Positions 38,800-52,101 of a stretch of DNA of 64,000 nt are shown here, in pieces (within the stretch, counting starts at the first letter, position 1; each line of letters starts with the position of its first letter). The notes below the pieces were generated by a model. The model ran no database searches. It worked only from the letters and a program-made list of their open reading frames with translations, and was not told the DNA's origin. Source of the stretch: Cepaea nemoralis (Eukaryota > Mollusca > Gastropoda > Stylommatophora > Helicidae); the NCBI GenBank assembly GCA_014155875.1, contig JACEFZ010027747.1, positions 186,001-250,000 on the forward strand. The letters are read 5' to 3'. The translations under genes were made by a program, and so were the position numbers.

Positions 38800-40935
38800 A
38801 TCTGTGACCAGAGGTACTATTGTCCTGGTGGTGGTGGACTGTAACACTAGGGCGCTACTTGAGCAATATAAAATCAGCGCTCGCGGCGATTCGGGCAGGA
38901 AATTGTCAGCGAGTAGGACATTACCTTTCGGAACTAGCAGTCGCCTAACGGCTGATCATTTCATCGATCACTTTAACATCATCATGTCACTACACACATA
39001 CCCTACCCGACAGTTAAGATGATCGGCGACCACTGGAGCACGACTTCACCAGTGACTTGACACCGACTTTGACTATGTCCTTACGTTCTGCTACCATCTA
39101 CCGTGTCACTGACATGTACCATACCTATAATTTACGTGGGCATTCGACTAACGTGACCACTACTGCACCATCGACTTTGAGCACCACTTGACCAACTCGT
39201 GTTCAGCACCATGTACACCATACCTACTTTTCCGATAATTGACGTAGGCATCGACCATTTACCACTACTTGCCACTACTGTGAGCATCGTCCATCGATCA
39301 CTTGTAACCAACACAGGCTAACCACACGTACTTTCCCTATACAATTTTGAGTGGTCACTCGACCATTTGACCAGTAACTTGCCCGCACTTGAGCACTACT
39401 GACAACGTCACTACTAATTTATCATCTCTGTTTCACTACACGTACCATACCCTACAATTTCTCACTTGAGCGGTTGACACTGGTTGAACACTACTTGACC
39501 ACTGCTGACCACGTCGACCATTTTACCATCACGTTTCAATAACGACTTGTCTCTACCTTTTAAGTGTTCATTCGACCACTTCACCACTGGTTGACCGCTA
39601 CTGACCATGTCATCGATCACTTTAAACCACTACCATATCTTAGGGACATCGTCATCTACAATTTAAGTGGTCACTCGCACTTGATCACCACTTGACCACG
39701 TGCCGACCATAATTTACCACCTTAACCATCACATATCGCACGACCAATGTCCCAAAAATTTTCCTTACTTGACCACTACTTGACCACCACTTGACCATTG
39801 CTGACCACTAATTTACCACCATTAATCATCACCATATCATATAACCACTTTTCCCTAAAATTTCCTTACTGTGACCACCCCCTTGACCACTGCTGACACT
39901 AATTACCACTAATTTACCATCCTCTAAGCATCATCATATCATTACAATCACTCCTAAAATTGTCCTTACTTGACCACTGCTGACCACTAATTACCACCCT
40001 CTAAGCATCATCATATAATTACAATCACTTTCCCTAAAATTTTCCTGTACTTGACACCACTCTGACCACTGTTTGACCACTAATACCTGGTACCCACCCC
40101 TTACCGCCGAATGATACTACAACTATATCCATTACAATCAGCGATCTTCAGCTTTCAAGTTTTATTTGTAACACGTGTTATGTTAGTGAATAAGTCACTA
40201 CAGACCTTACTAGCACTACTAGCCGCTACCCACCTCTTAATAAATTAAGTAAGCTATACCCGCTAAAATCATTAAAATCGGCCATCTTTACTTTTTAAGG
40301 TTTTCATTTGTATCCGTATGATAATAGTGTATAGGCAGCTACGACACTCTAAAACTCACTAATAGCCGCTACCCAACCCTCACCAACGAATTTCACTAAG
40401 CTATACCGCTAAAATCAATATTATCGGCCATTTTACTTTTAAGGTTTGCATTTGTAACCCGTATGATGATAGTGTATAGGCCACTACGACACTCTACAAA
40501 GCACTAATAGCCGCTACCCACCCCTCACCAACGAATTTCACTAAGCTATACCCGCTAAATCAATAATATCGACCATCTGTACATTTAAGGTTTCATTTGT
40601 AACCCTGTGATGATCGTGGTTTAAACCCAAATCATCTAGCATCGCCCCACGCGCCAACCTCCTCGCCACCACCCCGCACCCCGTCGTTATGTATTTTTAT
40701 TTTTATTATTTTATTTATTTTATAATAATTAATTAAAAATTTTTATACACACACTCAATAGTTATCTGCCCTTAGAAACATAAAATCTTAGAATTATCGC
40801 CCTTAGATATGACCTAGATATCACCCCTTACCCCACCCAACTACATGACCGAGAGGGGAGTGAAAATCACCGAGGTCAAGGTCAAATGGTGGAGGCTCCA
40901 CCAAATACTAACCGTTTTGCGCTTTTCTAACTACT
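38800..40935. repeat. Outer part of right foldback arm
   Basis: Clean inverse copy of 28,983-31,150, ending GCGCTTTTCTAACTACT. Small indels separate the arms but long blocks are identical by eye. Confidence 0.85.
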
Positions 40936-40941
40936 TATGAG
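40936..40941. repeat. Right 6-bp target-site duplication TATGAG
   Basis: Direct copy of 28,977-28,982. Confidence 0.75.
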
Positions 40942-41094
40942 TCGAAGTGACATAAAGGCTAGTATACTTAATTATTGCACTGTTTTGGGTTAAAACCGCA
41001 GTTGTAGCAGTAAGACTAAGGGATCGACCCACACTCGTGAAATGGGTTCCGACCCCTTTTTCTACTTCTCTATCTTCGTTTATCTCAGTGAAGT

Positions 41095-41470
41095 CTTGGG
41101 GGAGATATAAAGATCTTAAATGCACTCTTTCCAATGTTGCTTGTACGTTGGTATTCATGTCCCTATGGTTGATCTTGATAGTATCACTTCATCTATCACG
41201 TGGTCATTCCCTTGCTCTATATCGTCTATGTTTCGTCAATGTGGCTATTTGTGGCAGATGGTACATTGGTATTCTTGTGATGTGGCCAAATCATTTAATC
41301 TTCTTTTCATTAATGCACTGCATGATTGGTTTGAAATCTAGATTTTCTCTAAAGGTCTCACTCCTTATGGTATCCCCCATAGTTACTCCTGCAGATCTTC
41401 TAAGGCATCTAAACTCTGCTGTTATGATTTTGACTTCATTTCGTGCAGTAAGCGTCCATGTTTGACATTG
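41095..41470 (-). pseudogene. LINE ORF2 C-terminal fragment
   Basis: Minus-strand translation around 41,430-41,215 reads FRCLRRSAGVTMGDTIRSE, then KKIKWFGHITRIPMYHLP, the conserved tail of YLG/GRP-type LINE reverse transcriptases. Stops occur between blocks, and catalytic motifs are absent. Confidence 0.7.
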
Positions 41471-41565
41471 GTAGCATAATGTCGGCCCCAGTGTGATTCT
41501 TATGAGATTTGTTTATTACTTATATGTAACTTTCTATGTGACAGAACTAGCGCTACTTGTCCCAG

Positions 41566-42612
41566 TTCATTCATTCATTCAGTAGCATGTCCTTTGCAGA
41601 ACCTCTCTCCCATAACAACCTTCCGGAAAACCTCTAGATCATTAGCAAGATGTCTCGCTTCCGATACACCCATCTAGAGATCATCCGCCACATCCTGCAC
41701 CCATCTTCTCTTTGGCCTTCCTTTTCCTCTCTTACCAGGTAAATATTCCTCCATCATTGTTTTCTCTGAACTTTCGTGACGTTTCAAGTGGCTAAAATAT
41801 TAAAATTTTCTTCGTTTTATCGTCTTTAATAGCCAACCTTCTTCAATATTCAGCTCTTGAAGTATGGATGCATTTGTTCTTTTATTTATCCAAGATATTC
41901 TTAGTACTCGTCTATAACTTGTCCCAGTACCTGATTTAATTTGCAAAACGCTGTTGATTTCTCCCATCGGAAGTGAAAATTGATACTAGATATTTAAATG
42001 TACTGCTGTATTTTACTTCCAATTTCTTCATTGTTAATTGACCGGGTTTCGGAAGTGAAAATTGATACAAGATATTTAAATGTACTGCTTTGTTTTACTT
42101 CCAAGTTCTTCATTGTTAATTGACCGGGTTCCTGACTGTCTGCCTTCACACTGTTGTTTCTGTCTGTTCAATGCTTATTTTCATGTTATGATTTTCTCAC
42201 TTGAAATTGTAACTATAATGTTTTCTTTATCTTCGCCGCTTGCTTCTTGACATATATTGTCAATGTAGGTTATAAATAGAAGAGAGGAGAGAGCGACATC
42301 CTTGTCGTAGACATTAACTTGAAATGTTGTGATGTAACTGTCTTTGTTCTTACGCAACTTGTGCTTGGCATATAGAAACTATTACAAACATTGATTACAT
42401 GTGTGCTAATTCCGCATACTCCTGTCAACTGTGTCAACAGCTTCTTCCTGGTCTGTAAATACGACTTTACGGGTCCTGTCATGTTCAACTGCTGTTTCTG
42501 TCACATGTCTAAGTGTGAATATTGTGGCTGTGCACCTTCTCCTTGGTCTAAAGCCCGCCTGGGCTTCTAATAGTTTTAATATTCCTTCAACAATTTTCGC
42601 ATGAATATAAAA
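41566..42612 (-). mobile_element. LINE fragment with partial RT domain and ATGA-type tail (dead)
   Basis: Minus-strand reading starts inside the reverse transcriptase with EAQAGFRPRRRC and FTDQEEAVDTVDR (the motif A region, with the usual AFD changed to AVD). Further on are FKYLVSIFTSDGR near 41,990 and a GRP-like tail at 41,750-41,690. The 3' end is marked by ATGA/TGAA tetranucleotides at 41,566-41,580. An 82-bp direct duplication (41,969 and 42,051) lies inside. Stops and frame breaks are frequent. 41,566-41,900 is closely similar to 47,505-47,870. Confidence 0.7.
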
Positions 42613-42970
42613 ATACAACATCTGATGGCTGTAGAAATGTGGTTTCTGAGGAGATGCAAAGAATATCCCGGAGAGACAGAAAAACCAATGAACAAGTCCT
42701 TCAAGAAACAATTGAAGATTGTAAACTGATTAGAGTCATTAGACGTAGACAGTCAACAATTTTTGGGCATGTTATGAAAAGAAATGACTTGAAGAACTTG
42801 GTGACTTCACATCGAAGGGAAGAGACCACGGGGAAGACCGAGAAGTAAATACCTGAATGGTTTGACCACGTGGCATGGTAGAGACAGGAACACAGAGCTG
42901 ATCCACGACTCTGGTGATCGAGTGAGATGGCAAAACATGACCGCCCACGCTTATCGGCATGGCACATGAT
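42613..42970 (+). mobile_element. RTE-like LINE 3' end, second copy
   Basis: Starts abruptly at CATCTGATGGCTGTAGAAAT, which matches 5,518 onward, and follows that copy to the ACATGGCACATGATG end. It keeps SRRDRKTNEQVLQE and FGHVMKRNDLKNLVT before losing frame around 42,820. It is 5'-truncated and inserted next to two antisense LINE fragments. Confidence 0.8.
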
Positions 42971-43011
42971 GTATGGATAATATGTGTGGCCTAGTAGTCA
43001 GATTACTCTAT

Positions 43012-43021
43012 CATCATCATT

Positions 43022-43075
<54 letters not shown>

Positions 43076-43076
43076 T
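43012..43076. repeat. ATC trinucleotide microsatellite (LINE 3' tail)
   Basis: A nearly pure ATC run lies directly at the 3' side of the antisense LINE, so it probably grew from that element's terminal repeat. Read on the minus strand it adds a poly-Asp end to the open frame. Confidence 0.8.
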
Positions 43077-44600
43077 TCCACTTTGCCGTCAAGCGTCGTG
43101 GGGAGGAATAATTGGCGTTCCAGCTCCCGACGGGTAGCTCTGGATAGTGTCATTCCGTGTGATTGTACAATGTCTTTGATGTCGTCAATCAATGGTCTTC
43201 TCGGGCGTCCTCTTGCTCTCGTCACAGGTGATCTTTGATGTAGAACCAGTGCTGGTAGTTGATGGTGTTGCATTCTAACGACATGGCCAAACCACTTGAT
43301 CTTCTGTCTTTCGATAATATGGCACAAGGTGTTGATCCCATTGTCTGTCTGATAACAGCATTTCTTACTCGGTCTTGGATTGTTAAGTTGGCAGCTCTCC
43401 TCAGGCATCTCATCTCACTGGTGTTGATTTTGCGTATGTGTGATTTGGATAATTTCCAAGTTTGAGATTGATAGCATAGGGTTGGTGTGAAACTTGTATG
43501 CTGTTTATTATCTATCGTTTTGCGGACATGGGTATGTTTGGATGTTTCAGTATGGGTGATAGTTGATATGTAAGTGCATTTGCTTTTTGACATCTGTTCT
43601 CTATTTCTCTATCCAATCTTCTATCTTTTATTATAATACTTCCAAGATATTTGCATTTTTTAACTTGTTTCAGAAATGTGCTATTTATATGTATACTTAG
43701 TGAACCAGGAGAACTGCTAACTTGCATAACTTTGGTTTTGACTATATTTATACTAATATTGTATTTACGGCAGGTTGAACTCAGATTATTAATATGATTT
43801 TGCAGCCTATTCTCATTGCTATAAAACAAGCACTGATCGTCTGCACATAGAAGTTCATTTATTGCATGTTGATATATTGTTTCATCCGAAATAAGTGTTC
43901 AGAATTTTCTGAATATGTTATTTCAAGGCTTGCTTCTTTGGATATTCTGTCTATGTAGATATTAAATAGCGATACTCCTGTATTGACTTTGAACATATCT
44001 GATATACCTACTTGTGTTCTTACTGCACTTTGGCTCGAGTGGTACATGGCTATGATATTTTCTAACAATTGTCCTTGTATCCCGTAGTCATCAAGGATGG
44101 TCCATAATTTGTATCTGTCTACTCTATCGAAAGCCTTTTCGTGATCTACAAACACAATATTCTGCTGGTCACTATATTCGATGTATTTCCCCCCACACAT
44201 TTGTCTAAGTGTGAATAGTGCATAAGTGAAACTTTTAACTTCCCTGAAACCAAATTGTACTTTGCTTAACTGTAGTTCAACTATGGGTCTAGCTCTTTAT
44301 TCCAATAGTTTTGCGTACATTTTCCCTATATGTCTCAGGAGTGATATACCTCTGTATGTTTTGTACTCTGTCATATTGCCGCTCTATTTCCATATTGGTA
44401 CTATTATTGTTTGTTGCCAATCGTCTAGGACTTTTATTTCTTCCCACGCTCCCGTTTTCCCACAAGCCTGAATAGCTTCTGTGGTCATTCCATCCGGAAC
44501 CGGTGCTCTGGTTTTAGGACTTTTTTGTATAACTGATTTAACTTCTGCAGGGATGAAGTTTGGTCCTTGTTGTCCACAGCTTTTAGGCACACAAGTTTTC
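43077..44600 (-). mobile_element. RTE-like LINE, RT domain to 3' end (dead)
   Basis: Three or more minus-strand pieces in order: PDGMTTEAIQACGKTGAWEE with IIVPIWK (44,590-44,384); FVDHEKAFDRVDRYKLW, the motif A aspartate region (44,150-44,080); ISINIVKTKVMQ and CKYLGSIIIKDRRLDREI (43,829-43,512); then IKWFGHVVRM and RARGRPRRPLIDDIKDI (43,310-43,160). The FADD box region, near 43,840, falls in a frame break. It covers most of the reverse transcriptase, about 1.5 kb, without the endonuclease. The ATC tract forms its tail. Confidence 0.8.
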
Positions 44601-44894
44601 TATGCTATTATGTCTAGGGTAAGTAGTTCTTGAACTTATTCTGCCCACCCTGCAAGTCTTTTTTGTGGATTACTCTATAATTAATACAATCTTTCTTATT
44701 GGTTCCGACTAACTTAGAATTACAAACAATATAAAGCAAACATTGAAAGGTATCGAGGACTGACAGTGGTCACTCCACTTTATCATGCTGTGATTTAGTA
44801 TATGTGACAATGCTTCACATGCCTGTGGTAGTAACTAGCATTACCTTACCTTTACTTTTACCGCGATTTAATGTACTTTCATATTTATTTTGTG

Positions 44895-45225
44895 TTGTAT
44901 CGATGTCTTAGTCATACAGTTTACTTACCCCCGGGATGGTTAACCCGGTCAACAAATGCCCGCAGAAGTCGGATGTGTCGGCCTAACGGCGCAAGAATGC
45001 AGCTTTGCTGTAAACAGGCACAACGCAATCACATCCGGAAGAAAAAAAAAAAACTCTGGATGAACGAAGAAGAAGAAGAAGAAGTTTACTTACACTGTAT
45101 TGCTAATTATTGTCTACTTACATTGTATTGTGTAACTGTTTTAGTCAAGCAGATTACTTACACTGTATTGTCTAACTGCTTTAGTCATGCAGTTTACTTA
45201 CATTGTTCTGTCTTGGTCGAAGTTT
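44895..45225. repeat. Degenerate 37-38 bp repeat split by an insertion
   Basis: TTTTAGTCATGCAGTTTACTTACA-type units occur at about 44,908 and again at 45,080-45,225. The intervening segment ends in a GAA run (45,067-45,084) and looks like a small insertion of unknown type. Confidence 0.5.
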
Positions 45226-45621
45226 GGTCACTTTAATCAATCTTTACGAAAGAACTAACTCTACTTCACCAATCATTAGACGTACACGGTATATGGTGGT
45301 AAACGCACACTTTCACTGACCGAACGCCACGCCTGGATTTATGTGGCCAGCTGTACACCGGCCACTGTGACCGGCCTTGGTTTGTCTGTGGTAGAATAAC
45401 ACACTTACTGCATCCGGATGTCCCCATAAGTGCTCAATCACCCCCCTCCCCCCTCCCCATAGATCACGCAAGAAGAACCTCAGTAAGTACACGAACTCAG
45501 CAAAAGCGAGAGGATTCAAACATACGGTCAACTGATGTCAGATGTTATAAATATTCTTTTGTTGGTTGGTATTCACATTTAGAAAGTTTGTTTGAGAGAC
45601 GCAAAAGGCTCCCCAAACAAA

Positions 45622-45725
45622 GAAGATGATGAAAAAAAAAGTAAGGAAAAGGAGAAGGAGGAGAAGGAGGAGGAGAAGAAAGAAGACGAACAACAACAGC
45701 AGCATAACCAACAATAACAAGTCGC

Positions 45726-45777
<52 letters not shown>

Positions 45778-45796
45778 TTCCCTGTCTCTCCCTCAG

Positions 45797-45828
<32 letters not shown>

Positions 45829-45835
45829 ACACTCT
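45622..45835. repeat. Purine-rich then CT microsatellite block
   Basis: A GAAG-rich stretch is followed by CAA-rich and then CT dinucleotide runs. 45,840-46,490 is CT-biased but holds no supported gene. Confidence 0.85.
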
Positions 45836-46494
45836 GGGTGTGTTTTTCACTTCTTATCTACCACACTCTGCCATACCCTTCTCTTCTTACTCTCTGTGTC
45901 TCTCCCTACCTCTTTCTCCTATCTCTGTCTCTACCTTCCATTGTATCGTGTCTCTTGCCTCTCTTCTTGCTCTGTCTGTCCTCTATTTCTCCCGTCCAAC
46001 ACTCCCCTCCCCAACCATCTAACACATCTTCACTTATCTACAATGCTGACTACTTCATCTGTTCTCTAATACACGTCAGCATGTATCTGCCAGCTAACCT
46101 ATCATACTCCAGGCTCGGGCGACGACCGGAAGACCTGCATCAACCCCTGGTCTCAGCGTGACAACTATACATTCACAGACAGATGCCTATGAGAGATAGC
46201 CAACCTATTATTCCAGACAGCAGGAGCTCCATCTACAGGCCACCGCCTACCAGGAAGCATAACAGAGAGGCTGGGGAAGCTAAGAAATAATACCCTGCAA
46301 TACATAAAGACCCGGGTATGAAGAATAATGAGTCCCGTGACTATAATATCCAGGCAGGGGCAAGATGGAATTAATTTGGTTACAGTAGCTAACGGATGAG
46401 GGCGCCACGAGTCAAGCAGTCTCCGTTATCTGCCAGGTGTAGGGCATCTGTACAGCTGATCACAGCGGGTAGAGATAGGGTAGGAAACCTGGCA

Positions 46495-46495
<1 letters not shown>

Positions 46496-46525
<30 letters not shown>

Positions 46526-46557
46526 CTTCTTCTTCTTCTTCTTCTTCTTCTTCTTCT

Positions 46558-46604
<47 letters not shown>

Positions 46605-46690
46605 TTCTTCTTCTTCTTCTTCTTCTTCTTCTTCTTCGTCGTCGTCGTCGTCGTCTTCGTCCTCCACCACCTCCACCGCCGCTAGCGCCA
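46496..46690. repeat. CTT trinucleotide microsatellite
   Basis: About 140 bp of CTT grading into CGT and CCA triplets. Poly-Ser and poly-Glu frames are artefacts. 46,740-47,465 shows no supported feature. Confidence 0.95.
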
Positions 46691-47465
46691 CCGCTGCTGC
46701 TGCTTAGCTGTTGCTGCTATTCCTCCTCCTCTTTCTTCTTCTTCTAGATCTGTAACAGGCCATCAACTTTCTAATGATCCTTCCTCATTGTTGTAGGTAC
46801 AAGATGTTTTTATATATCTTCATCTTCAGTGTTTTAGCACGGTTAACGAAACATAACTGTAGTCGTAGATAACTCCAAATTATAAAGGGACCAAAGAATA
46901 CTCACACTTTTAAACTCTATGAAAGCCATGGATACATGAATAGTCAGGTGACCTGCTTGTAGAACCGTGCACATACTTCACTCGTTCCGTCCCAGAACAT
47001 TTCGCAGCAGATGTCCGGGGGTAGGCGAAGGGCGAGGGTGCGATAACCACATATATAATAGTATGACTTTGAAAGAACACCAACGAATTAACGAATAACA
47101 CATTCTTTACTTTAAAAGGCTTAGCACGCATGTCCGTCTGACCTTCTAACTTCTTGTCTACCCTTTTTCATACATTATTTCATTCATACATCACTTATAA
47201 ACGTATATTGAAGAACAACAATAATATATTTATTATAAACGCACGACAAAAGTACACAAAATAATTACTACAGCACTGATAATATGGAAAGCTCATTGAC
47301 ACGCAAAAATCAGCCCAGTATACTAGAAGTAGTAGCAAGGGTAATGATAACGCTTGATCTAAAAGCGATCAAAATTTAAACAAAAGGCTATAAGACTAAT
47401 TAATACACAACTATTAGCATGCAATTGGAATAAGGCTAAGGGAACTATAACATACTTGCATACTT

Positions 47466-47870
47466 CATTAATTAACTAATTAATTAATTAATTAATTAAT
47501 TCATTCATTCATTCATTCAGCAGCATGTCCTTTGCAGGACTTCGCTCCCATAACAAGCTTCCGGAAAACCTCTCGATCACAAGCACGATGTCCCTCTTCC
47601 GATCCACACATCTAGAGATTATCCGCCACATCCTGCGCCCATCTTCTCTTTGGCCTCCCTTTTCCTCTATTTCCGGGCATATACCCCTCCATTTTTGTTT
47701 CCTCCAAACTTTAATGACGTTTCAAGTGACCAGAATATTTCAATATTCTTTATTTTATCGTCTTTAGTAGCCAATCTTCTTCAATACTCAGATCTTGTCG
47801 TGTGGATGCATTTGTTCCTTTCTGTATCCAAGATATTGCTAGAACCCGTCTATAACATTTATATTCATAG
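47466..47870 (-). mobile_element. LINE 3' end with AATG/AATT tail
   Basis: Minus-strand translation includes GRPKRRWAQDVADN and HRACDREVFRKL, matching the GRP tail of LINE ORF2. The 3' side ends in ATTC and AATT tetranucleotide runs (47,466-47,520). It is a close relative of 41,566-41,900. Confidence 0.7.
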
Positions 47871-47899
47871 GCATGTATGTGCTGTTCAGTTTGTTTAGT

Positions 47900-48470
47900 A
47901 AGTGTTCAAGACTCACAGGCGTATGTTGCAATAGGGAAAAATGCATGCTCTTAAAAATCTAAATTGTGTAGGTCCCACGCCACAATTTTTTTCAGTTGTT
48001 TTAGCTTTTGAAGAGCAATAGATATTTCCTTCATTGTGTCACCATTGTTGGTAATTAATAGCCTGTATACTATGATATTTAAATAGGACCGTGTAATCTT
48101 GCTTTGACTGTACACGTGATGATGGTATCATTGATTTGTTATGGAAGCTTGTTCCACAGGCGAGCTTGGAGATTATATTAAAACAACCACAAGATGAAAT
48201 TGTGTGCACTTTTATGCAGGATATTGTGAGTAGTTTGGTTTAGTTCGAAAGTAAATGTTTCTGCTGTGGTAATATCTGAAGACGTATATATACACTGAAG
48301 ATAGCATTGCTACATTTACTATAACATAAACCTACAGCCCGTTTCTGGAGTGAGTAAAGTAGTTTAGTGATTAGATTGGGATAGCCACCCCAGATTGTGG
48401 AACAATAGTTAAATACGTGTCTGTAAATGGGGATATTAGAAAATCGTTCTTGTGTATTTATCACAGAAGT
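47900..48470 (-). mobile_element. CR1/Jockey-like LINE 3' fragment
   Basis: The minus strand encodes FNYCSTIWGGYPNLITKLLY followed by LQKRAVGLC and LQILPQQKHLL, which line up with LDYCSTVWVG, LQNRAIRLV and LRLLPLQKRFL in the element at 54 kb. Only the C-terminal end is present. 48,480-49,130 has no recognised feature. Confidence 0.7.
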
Positions 48471-49145
48471 TTTTAGTTTAGCATGTGGGAAAACATATAC
48501 GCACCTTTCATAAAACGTATACTGTCTAAAAGTTTTGAAAAAAAATCACACACACACAAAGCAACGTTTCCCATTAGGCGTATTAGTTGTATTGTGCTAG
48601 CCCCATATAAACCGTATATTCCGTTATAATAACCAGCCCGCCGTGTGGTCGGACCAAACATATCAAACACAATAACGCAACATGTTTTGCTTGGTACGCA
48701 CGGTAACTGTTGACCACGCATAGTGCGTTGCTTGGTACAGACATGATGAATATATTTTGTTTTTGTTTCTCTGTCCGGGCCTATTAACTTAAAATGAGCA
48801 ACAGATCAAAGACAATTTGTTGGATTTCGTGATGTTGATATTGTTATTAATAATTTTTTAAGTTCCTGTTTGTAGAAGAATTTCTTCGTATATTCCAGTT
48901 GCTGACTCTCGTGCATTTTAGAGAGTGAGGTTGGGGAGGGGAAAGGGGGTGGGAGTGATGATGACTCTGTCCAATCAGGGCGGCGATGAAGACGCTAAAC
49001 CCGAGGATGTATTCCAGCTCTCCAAGTGTTGAGTGCAAGACGTGGGTGCTGATTGTCCGTCGTCATCGTAGGGAATAGCTCTTGGCAATTTGACTGTGGG
49101 TGTCTTAACGTTGATAATTATACAGTTATAGTTATTGTTCACAAA

Positions 49146-49316
<171 letters not shown>

Positions 49317-49538
49317 GTTCTTTATGCGTTCGCGAACGGTCCATCCGATTGAGATGAAATTTTCTACACGTCTTCTTTTCATTCGCGTGTAACCAACTGT
49401 AATAGTTTCTTAGTGTACTATCATCTATTTACTTAATAAAATTTAATTTTGTAATTACATGACTCAACATAAGAAAAAATAAAACAAGGGACATAACTTT
49501 TAGTAGCATTGCTATATCTTAAGTTAAGTCCCCTGGCT

Positions 49539-49732
<194 letters not shown>

Positions 49733-49899
49733 CGAACGAACAGAATTTATTTTCAAAGGGTAACAAATTGGGCACGCAGGCCCGTCTTACATTCGGCCCT
49801 TCCAATCACTCATCTTTCTTTCATCAACAGTGCATAGGAAAAAAATCATTGTCACATGAATTTTGTAAACATAAACAATGCATATTACTATGTTATGAG

Positions 49900-51645
49900 A
49901 CACATCCACCACCCACCCAAACATCCGCCATTCACTCCAACTCCCCCACCCAACCACACACACATACAATACATTCCCCCACCCATCCACCACATCCCTA
50001 CACCTACACATCTCCCCACCCACACACACCTCTCACCCACCACACATCCCATCCACCCACACCCCAAGCACACATACATTCAATAACCCACACATCCCCC
50101 ACCTACACACATCTCCCCACCCAACACATATCCTCTACCCGTCCCATTTCCCACCAACAATCACTCACCCACTATCCTCCTCCACCCACACACCTCCAAC
50201 CACCCAGCAATACACACATTCCTCAGCCACACACACGCATCTCCCCGCAACTCACATATTCCGCATCTACCCATACACAAATTCCGCACTCACTCACATA
50301 ATCTCCCATCTCCCCCAGCCCACTCACAGATCCCGAGCTCACACCTACAAAGATACCCCACCATCTCCTAACCTGCACACACTCACCCACCCACATATCC
50401 TCTACCCAACCACACATCCTCTACCCTCCCATCCCCCAACCAAACATCCCTTAACCACACACCCTTACTCATATACAATCACCCACCCACACATCCTCTA
50501 CCCAACCACACATCCTCCACCCAACCACACATCCTCCATTCACCCATTCCCCCAGCCACACATCCCTTAACCACACACCCCTACCCATATACAAAATATC
50601 CCACCCACGCACAATCTCCCCACCCATACAAACATCCCTCACACACATCCCCACCCACCAACACATTCCCCATTCACAAACACACACTCCCATCCACGCA
50701 CACACAACCCATACATTCATCCCCTCACACATCCCTAGACACACGTACTTATCCCTCAACCACTAACACCCACACATCCCTTACCCACTCATCAACACAT
50801 ACATCTCCTATCTCCCCACCCACACTCACACATCCCAACCACCCATCTAAGCACACATCCCCCACCCTCACACACATCCTTCACCCACCCACAAACCCAA
50901 CCACACCTTCACCCACCCACACAAACATCATTATCCACACCCAGCTCCCCTCCCACACAATACCACACCCACACACATCCCAAAGACACATCCCTCACCC
51001 ACACACACATCTATCCACACATCCCCCAACTACAATCACCCTCACTACCAACACATACATCCTCCATCCAGCCACACACACCCCCACCCAGCCAGACATA
51101 TCCCCCACCCACACACACATCTCCAAATCCATCACCCACACCCATCACGCACCCCTTCCTCAACCCACACACATCCCCCACACACATCCACCCACACATC
51201 TCTCACCCACACACACTCCCCACCCATCCACCCAAACATCCCACACTCATACACATCCCTCACCCACACACACATCCCCAAACCCACAACCACCACCACC
51301 TGCACACATCTCCCACCCACCACATATCCCCACACCCACATCTCCCAACCCACACATATACCCCCACCCATCCCATAACCCACCATCAATCATCCACCAA
51401 CATATCCTCCTCCACCCACTCACCCACAACCACCTAGACAAACACACATCCCCACCCACAAACACATCTCCCCATACACCCATACATCTCGCACACACCC
51501 ACACACAAATCCCCCACACCCACCCACACACAAATCCCCCACCCACCCACACAAACCCACCCCGCGCACTCACACATCATGAGCCCACCCACACACATCA
51601 CGAATCCACCCACACACACACATCCCCCAATCCCCCAACCTACTA
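49900..51645. repeat. C/A-rich low-complexity block
   Basis: About 1.75 kb of irregular CACCCACACATCCCC-type units with strong strand asymmetry: the + strand is almost only C, A and T, the minus strand is G/T-rich with many GGG and GGGG runs. No regular period. Confidence 0.9.
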
Positions 51646-51654
51646 TTATGATCA

Positions 51655-51848
51655 AACTCCCACACTTTACACACACATACAGTGACGATTGTCGTGAGCA
51701 TTGTCGCAAAATTGTAAAGAAAATGGGAGAAAAATTGTACATATACATTTTGTAACTTAAAAATTAGTGATGCAATTCAACTCTCTCTCTCTCCTTCTCC
51801 CTCCTCCCTCTCTCTCATCTCTCTCTCTCTCTCCTCTCTCATCTCTCG

Positions 51849-51889
<41 letters not shown>

Positions 51890-52027
51890 ACTAACGCTTT
51901 CACTCACATTACAGTAATCTTATATTATACATGATAACATCAAGTGTCATACATACAAAATGATAATGTGAAGATGAAAAATACACAAAAAATATGGAAT
52001 GGCATGTTACAGGACATGCGAGCACTG

Positions 52028-52101
<74 letters not shown>

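Larger units (their letters stand above)
28983..40935. mobile_element. 12-kb foldback element with giant inverted-repeat arms
   Basis: The left end AGTAGTTAGAAAAGCGCAAA is repeated as its exact complement at the right end (finishing at 40,935). The complementarity continues inward, with matching landmarks at nearly equal distance from each end (about 680, 2,060 and 2,550-2,600 bp), to a spacer near 34,376-34,425. The arms are about 5.4 and 6.5 kb. Each arm contains, from outside in, an AT-rich terminal block, 149-bp repeats, GTGGTCAAG repeats, a 0.6-kb non-repetitive block and a higher-order array. AG...CT termini with a 6-bp target duplication are features I associate with Polinton/Maverick elements; Dada elements also make 6-7 bp duplications. 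No integrase, polymerase or transposase gene is present, so it would be non-autonomous. Long arms made of tandem subrepeats recall Foldback and Galileo elements, but those make 9- and 7-bp duplications. Confidence 0.8.

Noticed and set aside
46389..46707. Poly-Glu and poly-Ser proteins
   Set aside because: Translation of the CTT microsatellite.
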